NCBI RefSeq assembly: GCF_003097655.1
Contig: NZ_QCZH01000003.1
Coordinates: 62,001-126,000, forward strand
Source: Flavobacterium laiguense
Lineage (GTDB): Bacteria > Bacteroidota > Bacteroidia > Flavobacteriales > Flavobacteriaceae
Reading direction: 5' to 3'
Length of the DNA: 64,000 bases
This document shows positions 17,407-25,627 of the stretch, in pieces (position 1 is the first letter of the stretch; every line of letters begins with the position of its first letter). Under the pieces are notes generated by a model. It was given only the letters and a program-made list of their open reading frames with translations, was not told the origin of the DNA and made no database searches. A program made the translations under genes and the position numbers.

Positions 17407-19566
17407 TTACAGCTTAATTTTAATTCCACCGTTCAATATAAATCCGTCAGTTGGTGTATAGACTTCCCTAAATTGTGGGTTTTGGATTGTTCCAGAATAC
17501 ATATTTTCCCATTTCGATTGTCGGCTGTCCAAAAAGTTTTCAAGATTCAAAAATATGCTGAAATACTTGAATTTGTATTCTCCTGAAACTCCCATAACCC
17601 AATAATCCCTAACTTTTTCGTTGTTTGTCAAATACTGATTTCCAACATAAAAAACCTCGTAAGCAATTCGCAATTTTTCTTCCCATTCATACATTACGTT
17701 TGCGTTTATTCGATGTTTTGCCGTTAATGGATTTATGGTTGAATTATTATCAAAATTTTTCTGAGCGTCAATGTAAGTGTAGCCAATGTAACAAGAAATA
17801 TCCTCAAAACGAAGCTTTACGTTTGTTTCAAAACCTTTGGTTTCTATATTTCCGTTGGCATTTTCAAAGGCATAATTTACCGTCAGAGGAACTGGATTAA
17901 GAACCAACGGATTTTTGATAATGGTGTAAAAAAACATTTGATTAACGGCAAAACTTACTTCGTCAAAAATGGTAGTTTTGTAATTGACATCGGCATTTAA
18001 TCCATATGATTTTTCAGGATTGACTTTTGAAAAATCAAGTGAATTTATATTTTGAAACGCTTTTTCTTCGGTTTCTTCCGAAAAAATGGTTGGTGATTTG
18101 TAACCTAAACCACCGCCAAATCGTGAAGATAATTTTTCGTTGATTTTATACAATAATGACAAACGAGGCAAAACAAAAACATTGCTTCTGTTTGTAATGT
18201 CTAAACGTAAACCGCTTTCCAAAATAAATTTTTCGGTTATGTTCAGATTGTTTTGAGCAAAAATACCAAAGGCAGCATTGTAATAATCTAATTTGTCAGC
18301 GACTAAATTAATTTGTTTAAAATTATCCGAAACTAAATTCGCTCCCAAATTCCATTCTGATTTTTCGTTAGGGATTAGATAATTGGCTTCTGTAAAAGTG
18401 GCTACTTGTTGCCCTTCAAAATTATAAGTTTGTTTTTCTATTTTTCGGTTAAAATATCCAACGCTATTTTTAATTGTCAATATATTTTTATTGTCAAATG
18501 TTTTTTCAAACTTTGCTTGTGTCGAATATCGATTACTATTGTTTCGCTCAAAAAACATATGCGTAGCATCTGCTTTGTTGTCTATCACTTGCATATCTCC
18601 ACCAATTCGTTTTTCAAATCCTGCGTTTGCACCAAAACTAAAAGTCGTTTTTTCATTTGGATAATAGAAAAATTTTGGACTTATGGTATACCTGTCAAAT
18701 TTTGGAATATCTGAAAAGCCATCATTATTTACATCATAAGCATTTTGAGAATTGCTTGCAACATACATTGTAAGTCCTGATTTCCTATATCTTTCAGCAT
18801 AAAAACCACTTAAATCCAATGCTTGTGTTTGATTTACATTCGCTAAAAACGAAATTTCTCTTGTGTCGGTTGGTTCTTTTGTAATCAAGTTTATCAATCC
18901 CGCAATGGCTCCGCCGCCATAAAGCGTTGAAGTGGAACCTTTGATAACCTCCACGCGTTTTAAATTCAAAGGAGGAATTTGCAAGATACTCAAACCACTT
19001 GCAAAACCTGAATATAATGGAAATCAGTCTTGTAAAAGTTGAGTATACTTCCCATCTAATCCTTGAATGCGAATACTTGCACTTCCCGAAACTTGGGAAG
19101 TTTGTTGCGTTTGAATTCCCGTGCTTTCGGTAAGCAACATTTTGATATTTCCCGGTTGCATCGAGGATTTTTCTTCTAATTCACCCGAAGCGATCGCTTC
19201 AATTCGAGTTGGAGTATTTTTTATTGCTCGGCTACTTCTTGTTGAGGTAACTTTAACTTCTTCTAATTCTTCCGATGTTGGTTCTAGAAATATTACAATG
19301 GTTTCATTTTGAGGGAATAAAATGTTTCTTTCAATTTTACGGTAACCAAAAGAACTGAAAACAATGGTTTGTTTGCCGTTGGGAATGTTTTCAATTACCA
19401 CAAAACCTTTTTCGTCAGAAGTTGAGCCGTTTTGGGTTCCGTTTAGGAATACAGAAACGCTGTCAAGTGCTTCTTTTGTTTTTTCATCTTTGATGATGGC
19501 TTTAAAAGTGTTTTGGGCTGTTGCTATAAATGGACATAGCAAAAGAATGAATATTATTTTTTTCAT
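17407..19566 (-). pseudogene. TonB-dependent outer-membrane receptor interrupted by one in-frame stop
   Basis: From the ATG at 19566 the frame encodes a signal peptide (ILLLCPFIATAQ), a carboxypeptidase-like regulatory domain (about 20-95) and a plug domain (from about 105) up to RIQGLDGKYTQLLQD. It then meets TGA at 19024-19026 and continues in the same frame as FPLYSGFASGLSILQIPPLN and the rest of plug and barrel to a C-terminal NGGIKIKL. Receptors of this type have Gly at the stop position (GGA to TGA would explain it). Total length without the stop is about 719 residues, normal for the family. It heads an operon with the MFS gene. Confidence 0.85.
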
Positions 19567-19649
19567 TTTGGATTTAAATAGAATTGTTCTGAAATAGTAA
19601 AACTGACAACTGCGTAGCAATTGCCTATAAAAGTCAAATCAGAAAATCA

Positions 19650-19970
19650 TCAAATCAAGAAAGAAGAATATAAAATAAAAAGCTTATCCGGTTTTGGAAA
19701 GGAAGAGTTTTTGTAAGATGAAATACATTTAGATGCAGGTAGAATTGCACTTAAATGTAATTGGATTAGTGTATCACAATTAATATCACAATGCGGAATA
19801 CTTTGTGTTACAATGTTTGCAAAGGTTTGGTTGCTAAATTGTTGAATATAGGCATGACTTTCATTTTCAAAATTAACCTTCTCCTCGGTATCCGAAAATT
19901 CAAATACGGTGTTGACATAGCAACACGATATCAGAATTACAAGTACTATTTTAATGTATCCTTTCATCAT
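19650..19970 (-). CDS. Small exported protein with HCDINC motif
   Basis: The 106-residue product has an N-terminal hydrophobic signal-like segment (about 5-20, IKIVLVILISCCYVNTVF) and a polar remainder with two close cysteines in PHCDINCDTL and a third in SKCISS. It is 83 bases upstream of the TonB-receptor start on the same strand and could be the first gene of that operon. Small Cys/His exported proteins often accompany metal-related receptors and transporters, but the sequence gives no proof of metal binding. The 320 bases from 19971 to 20290 contain only the second copy of the dispersed repeat. Confidence 0.45.
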   Translation of the reverse strand: MMKGYIKIVLVILISCCYVNTVFEFSDTEEKVNFENESHAYIQQFSNQTFANIVTQSIPHCDINCDTLIQLHLSAILPASKCISSYKNSSFPKPDKLFILYSSFLI

Positions 19971-20185
19971 CGCAAATGTACAAACAATAATTTTGTTTTG
20001 TCGGCAAATTGACCGTAATTCATAAATGAAGGATTAGGTTAACCGTCCAACTTTTGGGGGTAAGTCCAACCAAGCATCTTTTTCATCCCTTCCGTCTAGT
20101 TTTCCAACTATCATTATGAAAATAATCCCTCCTAAACTCATATATTTTCCCTGTGACCCAAACCACAATAAATCCTATTATCTAA

Positions 20186-20306
20186 TACCATACCTCCAAT
20201 ATAGAACGCATAGAGCCTTACTTATTTAGCCTAAATCAAATAATCCTGAATTGATAACTATTCGTATAGCTATAAAACAAGAAAAGATGCCTAGGCATCT
20301 TTTCTT
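20186..20306. repeat. Diverged direct repeat, copy 2, ending in a perfect palindrome
   Basis: This is the second copy of the repeat at 16018-16172, in the same orientation. It ends in a palindrome AAGAAAAGATGCCTAGGC continuing to 20306, which overlaps the stop codon (20291-20293) of the XRE-like gene and can serve as its terminator. The two copies bracket the MFS/TonB-receptor/small-protein segment. Confidence 0.6.
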
Positions 20307-20593
20307 GTTCTATTTTCTTTATGTTTTTGAAATTTTTGAATATCCTCTATACTTACGCCGTTAACTTTTCGAAAGAAATCAATAGGTTCAATATTAAAGT
20401 ATTTACAATAGATGTAAAGTGTTTCCATAGTAAAATTTCCCTCAACTTCATTTCTACCCATATTATGAGCAAAGCCTGTCTTTTCTAATAAGTCAGTATT
20501 AACATCGGCCTGCGAAACTTTTTTTTGCTCGCGAAGTTCTTTCAATACTAAGATTATTGAAATTTTAAAACGTAATAATTTATCATCTATCAT
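20291..20593 (-). CDS. XRE-like helix-turn-helix protein
   Basis: The 100-residue protein has a helical Cro/CI-like region at about 10-70 (LKELREQKKVSQADVNTDLL then METLYIYCKYFNIEPIDFF), ending in a basic tail. This fits a small XRE-family DNA-binding protein. It is divergent from the susC leader region, and an HTH protein at this place could control the SusCD cluster; that is inference. The first 45 residues fit the helix-turn-helix pattern only moderately well. Confidence 0.55.
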   Translation of the reverse strand: MIDDKLLRFKISIILVLKELREQKKVSQADVNTDLLEKTGFAHNMGRNEVEGNFTMETLYIYCKYFNIEPIDFFRKVNGVSIEDIQKFQKHKENRTRKDA

Positions 20594-20655
20594 AATTATG
20601 TAAAAAAAATGATAATTTTTTTTCTTTTTAACTACTTTTAAGTCGTTAAAAAATA

Positions 20656-20706
20656 TATCTTTGTATTGTACAGAATATCAATAATTAAAAAATATCTGTA
20701 CTTTTG
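20656..20706 (+). promoter_or_regulatory. Two TAnnTTTG boxes ahead of the structured leader
   Basis: TATCTTTG at 20656-20663 and TACTTTTG at 20699-20706 both match the Bacteroidota -7 consensus. Neither has a clear TTG 19-21 bases upstream, so which one is used is uncertain. Both would drive transcription through the hairpin region toward susC. Confidence 0.4.
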
Positions 20707-20758
20707 CGACTCTTCAAATAAAAACATTGAAGCATTCGCTTTGAATCTCGGCTCTGAA

Positions 20759-20892
20759 ACTGGCGTTTTACAACCACGAGATGATAAGTAAGATGCTCAC
20801 GTCCTTTGGCGTGGGCTCACTTATTCGTGGTAGGTATGCCAGTACCAAGAGACGTCTAAGCTGAGTTCCATGCCATTTTTTTATTCTCTTGG
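20759..20892 (+). ncRNA. Structured leader or small RNA with nested stems
   Basis: Four nested pairings form one long hairpin: ACTGGC 20759-20764 with GCCAGT 20838-20843, CCACGA 20774-20779 with TCGTGG 20825-20830, ATAAGT 20784-20789 with ACTTAT 20819-20824, and GCTCACG 20795-20801 with CGTGGGC 20810-20816 (one G-T pair). A second stem follows, CCAAGAGA 20845-20852 with TCTCTTGG 20885-20892. No open reading frame explains this order. It lies downstream of two promoter boxes and upstream of susC, so it is either an independent small RNA or the 5' leader of the SusCD operon. I do not recognise the family. Confidence 0.6.
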
Positions 20893-20971
20893 CACAAATC
20901 TCCGTTTTTACATTCTTAGCACCGCTTCCATTTTAAGTTTCGCAATACCCATTAATTAAATGAATTAGTTA

Positions 20972-21027
20972 GGAAAGGCACTGCCACCGTCTGGCTGCAA
21001 CAGGCAACGGCAGTAGGCTTTCCTTTT
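20972..21027 (+). terminator. Long hairpin with T-run upstream of susC (terminator or attenuator)
   Basis: GGAAAG 20972-20977 pairs with CTTTCC 21018-21023, and inside it ACTGCC 20980-20985 pairs with GGCAGT 21009-21014. TTTT follows at 21024-21027. It lies 175 bases before the susC start, so it could end a small RNA or attenuate readthrough into susC. Confidence 0.55.
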
Positions 21028-21123
21028 AAAAAACTTTTAAATCAAATGCCTATGCAATAAAAAAAATATCATCCACTCTTTCAGTCATCCGTTAAACTTT
21101 CGACTTTAAGTCTTATAAAAAAA

Positions 21124-21160
21124 GGCCCTCTAACCCGCCGGCAAGCTAGAGTAGAGGACC
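21124..21160 (+). promoter_or_regulatory. Hairpin in the susC 5' leader
   Basis: GG and CCTCTA (21124-21132) pair with TAGAGG and CC (21152-21160) around a GC-rich loop, ending 42 bases before the susC ATG at 21203. It may act in translation control or message stability. Confidence 0.4.
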
Positions 21161-21202
21161 GTAGCAAACAAAACTAACATTTCATTTAACTAACCCAATA
21201 TT

Positions 21203-24200
21203 ATGAAAACTTTTTCATTAAACAAAGGTTTGGTGGCACTTTGGTATCCGTTTATTTTCGGTTTTTACCTCTGTTGTGCCCCAGCTTTAGCACGGAACAC
21301 TTTACGGCTTTCCATTTCACAACAACAATCTCAGGTCAATGGTACCGTAAGAGATGGCACTAGCCCGTTATCGGGCGTGAGTATTTCCGTAAAAGGACAG
21401 CAAAAAATGGTCGTTTCTGATTTCGACGGCAAATATGTCATAACAGCATCTCCCGACGATATTCTTATTTTTACTTACGTGGGATTTAAGACCGCTACAA
21501 TTCCTGTTGCTGGTCGTTCGGTAATCAATATTAAAATGCAGGAAGATGCAACTGCGCTACAGGAGGTCAAGATCAATGCAGGCTACTATTCCGTAAAGCA
21601 AAGTGAACGCACGGGGAGCATTGCCAGAATTACTGCTAAAGATATCGAAACCCAACCTGTCACTAATGTGCTGGCAACTATGCAAGGCCGCATGGCAGGT
21701 GTAAACATCACGCAAACCACGGGTGTTCCCGGAGGTGGTTTTGACATTAAAATTAGGGGGCAAAATAGTATCCGTAGTGATGGAAATTCTCCATTGTATA
21801 TCATAGACGGTGTACCCTATGCTTCAGACCCTATTGGTTACAATCAAACTTCCTCAACATTTCCTACCGTCACCAGTCCTTTAAACAGTATTAATCCTGA
21901 CACTATTGAAAGCATTGAAATATTAAAAGATGCCGATGCCACAGCCATCTATGGGTCTAGAGGCGCTAATGGAGTTGTGCTAATTACTACAAAAAAGGGA
22001 AAAGCCGGAAAAACCACTTTTAACATAACAGCTTCTTGTGGTGTTGGTACTGTTACAAAATTCATAAAACTCATGAATACCCAACAATACTTAGCCATGC
22101 GCAAACAAGCTTTTATAAATGATGGTATTACCGAGTACAATCCTTGGGACTATGACATTAATGGGACTTGGGATCAAAACCGTTATACGGACTGGCAAAA
22201 GGAACTCTTGGGAGGCACTTCACAAATAAACGACCTACAAGGTACTGTATCAGGAGGATCTGAAAATACCCAGTTTCTGGTAAGTGGTAACTATCACACC
22301 GAATCTACTGTTTTTGCTGGTGACTTCCTATATAAAAAAGGAGGAAGTCAAATCAATTTAAACCACCGCTCAGAGGATAATAAATTTCGATTAACATTCT
22401 CAGGAGGTTATAACGCTCAGAATAATGATCAACCTGCTTTTGATTTTACTTACGATGCACGTTCGCTACCTCCTAATGCGCCACCACTATATGATGCTGA
22501 TGGTAATTTGAACTGGGAGAATGGAACTTGGGATAATCCACTGAGAAACCTCAATGCAAAATTCGAATCCAAAACAAATGATCTGATAGCCAATACCGTA
22601 TTGTCGTATGAATTATTGCCGGGACTAGTACTCAAAAGTAGTTTTGGATATACCGACTTGAGTACTGCAGAAACCCGTACAGCACCCTCGTCAGTATATA
22701 ATCCTGCTTATAATATTACCAGTGCTACCTCCGCAATATATCTCAATAATACGGATCGTTCCTCTTGGATAGTAGAGCCACAAATCAATTGGGAAAAAGA
22801 CCTTGGTAGCGGAAAACTGGGAGTTTTATTGGGAGCTACCTTTCAAAGTCAGACCACAACGAGGCTTTTTCAATCTGGAAATGGCTTTAGTTCCAATAGC
22901 CTGATCTATAATTTAGCCTCAGCCAATAATGTCAACGTATTGCTTAGTGATGAAACCCACTACAAATACCAAGCTTTTTTTGGCAGAATAAATTACAACT
23001 GGCAACAGCGTTATATTTTGAATCTTACTGCCCGACGTGATGGATCTAGTCGATTTGGCCCTGGAAATCAATTTGCTGATTTTGGAGCAATTGGTGTTGC
23101 TTGGCTATTTTCTAATGAGAGCTTCCTAAAAGACAATTCATGGTTTAGTTTTGGTAAAATCCGTTCTAGTTATGGTACTACAGGTAATGACCAAATTGGA
23201 GATTATCAGTTTTTAAATACGTACACCACATCAGCAGTAGCCTATAATGGAAATATTGGTTTGCAACCTACACGCCTTTATAATTCAAATTTTGGTTGGG
23301 AAACCAATAAAAAATTGGAAATGGCGCTGGAACTAGGTTTCTTACACGATCGAATTTTTGCCACGGTTGCTTGGTATCAAAATCGATCTTCTAATCAATT
23401 AGTGGGTGTCCCTTTGCCTGGTACAACTGGTTTTACAGTATTGCAATCCAATCTTGATGCTACAGTTGAAAATACAGGACTGGAACTAACATTACGCACC
23501 TCTAATTTTAACACTGGAAACTTTAACTGGATTACAAGCATAAACCTAACTTTTGCTCGCAATAAACTACTTCACTTTCCAGCATTAGAAAGCTCCCCCT
23601 ATAATCAACAATACCGTATTGGCCAGCCATTAAACATTGAATTGCTTTACAAATATAAAGGGATCAATCCACAAACGGGAGTTTACGAATTTGAAGACAC
23701 AAATAGTGACGGTCGAATATCTTTTCCTGAAGACCAACAAACTGTGGTAGATCTAAATCCCAAATACTACGGAGGCATTCAAAATGGGCTCAGTTTTAAA
23801 CGGTGGAAGCTTGATTTTTTATTTCAATTTGTCAAGCAAAAAAATCGTTCATATCCAATGGGATTCGCTGGACAAATGTCCAATCAGCCCAATAGAGTAA
23901 CAAATAGTTGGCAAGAGCCGGGGGACAATGCGTCCTATCAAATCTATACTGCTGGAAATAACAATGCTGCGGTAACAGCTGATTATTTATATACTAAAAG
24001 TGATGCTTCCATCACTGACGCTTCCTTCATTCGTTTGAAAAACATCTCACTATCCTACGATCTGCCGTTAAAAAATACCCAATGCAAAATTATGTTGCAA
24101 AGTCAGAATCTTTTGACTTTCACTTCTTACAAAGATGGAGATCCTGAATTTACCAGTTATGGATTCTTACCTCCTCTTAAAGTAATAACAGCAGGAGTTC

Positions 24201-24214
24201 AACTAACATTTTAA
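21203..24214 (+). CDS. SusC/RagA-type TonB-linked outer-membrane transporter
   Basis: The 1003-residue protein has an N-terminal hydrophobic segment (about 10-30), a carboxypeptidase-like regulatory domain (about 43-115, VNGTVRDGTSPLSGVSISVK), the SusC plug with KIRGQNSIRSDGNSPLYIID and IEILKDADATAIYGSRGANG, and a long beta barrel ending TAGVQLTF. SusC proteins take up oligomers or peptides through the outer membrane together with a SusD lipoprotein lid and TonB. The next gene is SusD, 10 bases on, followed by an S9 peptidase, which points to a peptide or peptide-like substrate rather than a glycan. No carbohydrate enzyme is nearby. Confidence 0.93.
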   Translation: MKTFSLNKGLVALWYPFIFGFYLCCAPALARNTLRLSISQQQSQVNGTVRDGTSPLSGVSISVKGQQKMVVSDFDGKYVITASPDDILIFTYVGFKTATIPVAGRSVINIKMQEDATALQEVKINAGYYSVKQSERTGSIARITAKDIETQPVTNVLATMQGRMAGVNITQTTGVPGGGFDIKIRGQNSIRSDGNSPLYIIDGVPYASDPIGYNQTSSTFPTVTSPLNSINPDTIESIEILKDADATAIYGSRGANGVVLITTKKGKAGKTTFNITASCGVGTVTKFIKLMNTQQYLAMRKQAFINDGITEYNPWDYDINGTWDQNRYTDWQKELLGGTSQINDLQGTVSGGSENTQFLVSGNYHTESTVFAGDFLYKKGGSQINLNHRSEDNKFRLTFSGGYNAQNNDQPAFDFTYDARSLPPNAPPLYDADGNLNWENGTWDNPLRNLNAKFESKTNDLIANTVLSYELLPGLVLKSSFGYTDLSTAETRTAPSSVYNPAYNITSATSAIYLNNTDRSSWIVEPQINWEKDLGSGKLGVLLGATFQSQTTTRLFQSGNGFSSNSLIYNLASANNVNVLLSDETHYKYQAFFGRINYNWQQRYILNLTARRDGSSRFGPGNQFADFGAIGVAWLFSNESFLKDNSWFSFGKIRSSYGTTGNDQIGDYQFLNTYTTSAVAYNGNIGLQPTRLYNSNFGWETNKKLEMALELGFLHDRIFATVAWYQNRSSNQLVGVPLPGTTGFTVLQSNLDATVENTGLELTLRTSNFNTGNFNWITSINLTFARNKLLHFPALESSPYNQQYRIGQPLNIELLYKYKGINPQTGVYEFEDTNSDGRISFPEDQQTVVDLNPKYYGGIQNGLSFKRWKLDFLFQFVKQKNRSYPMGFAGQMSNQPNRVTNSWQEPGDNASYQIYTAGNNNAAVTADYLYTKSDASITDASFIRLKNISLSYDLPLKNTQCKIMLQSQNLLTFTSYKDGDPEFTSYGFLPPLKVITAGVQLTF

Positions 24215-24224
24215 TGTAATAAAA

Positions 24225-25616
24225 ATGAAAACGATACATCTTACTACAAAATATTTTTTATGGCTCAGTATGCTACTTTTAGCCATGAATTCTTGCGATT
24301 CATTCGTCGATGTTGAGTTGCCAAAATCGCAACTGACCAATGTCACCGTCTTTGAGGATTATGCCACCGCAAGCGCTGCCCTAACAGATATATATTCAAA
24401 AATTAGAGATAAGGGAATGCTAACAGGAACCAACTCGGGTATGTCCATCGAATTGGGAAATTATACCGATGAGTTAACCTCTTATGGAACTCCCTCTAAT
24501 CCTAGCTTTGATTTTTATAATAATACAATTTTACCCTCTACCCCAGCTATAGCAGAATATTGGAACTCAACTTACAATCAGATATACGCTGCAAATTCCA
24601 TAATCGAAGGGGTACAAGCGAGTGCCGGTCTTTCTCTTGAAAACAAGAAGCAATTACAAGGCGAGGCATTTTTCATTCGGGCTTTATTGCATTTTTATCT
24701 TGTGAATCTTTTTGGAGACATTCCCTATATTACCCAAACAGATTATAAAAACAATAGTGCAGTTACCAGAATGCCGACTAAGGAAGTTTATGAGCATATC
24801 ATAACCGATTTAGAAAACGCAATTAATTTTTTGCCCGACAATTATAATAGTAGTGACAGAGTTCGTCCAAATAAATTTACTGCAAAAGCATTATTGGCTA
24901 GAACATATCTTTATAATAAATCGTATGCTGAAGCAGCCAACGAATCCTCCGCCTTGTTAAACCAAACAGATCTTTTTTTATTGGAAGAAAATATAGATCA
25001 GGTCTTTTTAATTAATTCCAAGGAAACGATCTGGCAATTACAATCCGCAACAGCTGGACGAAACACTCAGGAAGCAGCCATCTTTATATTCGTATCAGGA
25101 CCGCCTCCCTTAGTTGCCTTGAATAATGATTTAGTAAATTCTTTTACAATTGGTGATTTACGTAAATCAAATTGGATAAAAGAAGTAACAGATGGAACCA
25201 CGACTTGGCACCATGCCTATAAGTACAAAGAAGAAAACTTTACGGCTACATCGAAAGAATACTCCATTGTCTTTCGCTTAACAGAGCAATATCTTATCAG
25301 AGCAGAAGCACGAGCGCAACAAGGTGATCTTATTGGTGCTAAAGAAGATTTAAACAAAATCAGGCATCGTGCCGGACTAAATGATACAACTGCTATTACC
25401 AAACAGGGAATTCTGGAAGCTATCTTACAGGAAAGAAGGTGGGAGTTTTTTACCGAACATGGACATCGTTTTTTTGATTTGAAGCGCTTTAATCAGCTTG
25501 ACAATGTACTATCAGCCATAAAACCAGGATGGAATGCTACAGATAGCTTACTCCCAATTCCTCAAAGTGAATTAAGTACCAATCCAAATCTGCGCCCTCA
25601 AAACCCAGGATATTAA
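24225..25616 (+). CDS. RagB/SusD-type outer-membrane lipoprotein
   Basis: The 463-residue protein has a type II signal peptide with lipobox AMNSC (Cys about 24), followed by SusD features: an N-terminal domain with SQLTNVTVFEDYATASAALT and YWNSTYNQIYAANSIIEG, TPR-like repeats, and a C-terminal RagB/SusD domain with EQYLIRAEARAQQGDLIGAK and ERRWEFFTEHGHRFFDLKRF. SusD forms the lid of the SusC transporter at the cell surface and binds substrate. It is close behind susC and 11 bases before the S9 peptidase gene, so the three form one operon. Confidence 0.93.
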   Translation: MKTIHLTTKYFLWLSMLLLAMNSCDSFVDVELPKSQLTNVTVFEDYATASAALTDIYSKIRDKGMLTGTNSGMSIELGNYTDELTSYGTPSNPSFDFYNNTILPSTPAIAEYWNSTYNQIYAANSIIEGVQASAGLSLENKKQLQGEAFFIRALLHFYLVNLFGDIPYITQTDYKNNSAVTRMPTKEVYEHIITDLENAINFLPDNYNSSDRVRPNKFTAKALLARTYLYNKSYAEAANESSALLNQTDLFLLEENIDQVFLINSKETIWQLQSATAGRNTQEAAIFIFVSGPPPLVALNNDLVNSFTIGDLRKSNWIKEVTDGTTTWHHAYKYKEENFTATSKEYSIVFRLTEQYLIRAEARAQQGDLIGAKEDLNKIRHRAGLNDTTAITKQGILEAILQERRWEFFTEHGHRFFDLKRFNQLDNVLSAIKPGWNATDSLLPIPQSELSTNPNLRPQNPGY

Positions 25617-25627
25617 ACAAAGTAATC

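Noticed and set aside
17407..19620. Two separate genes (a short TonB-plug protein and a separate receptor)
   Set aside because: The two frames are the same frame separated by one TGA, and the second lacks an ATG; they are one interrupted receptor gene.
20291..21202. Sigma/anti-sigma pair controlling SusCD
   Set aside because: Many SusCD operons have such a pair, but no ECF sigma or FecR-like gene is present here; only a small XRE-like gene and non-coding structure.
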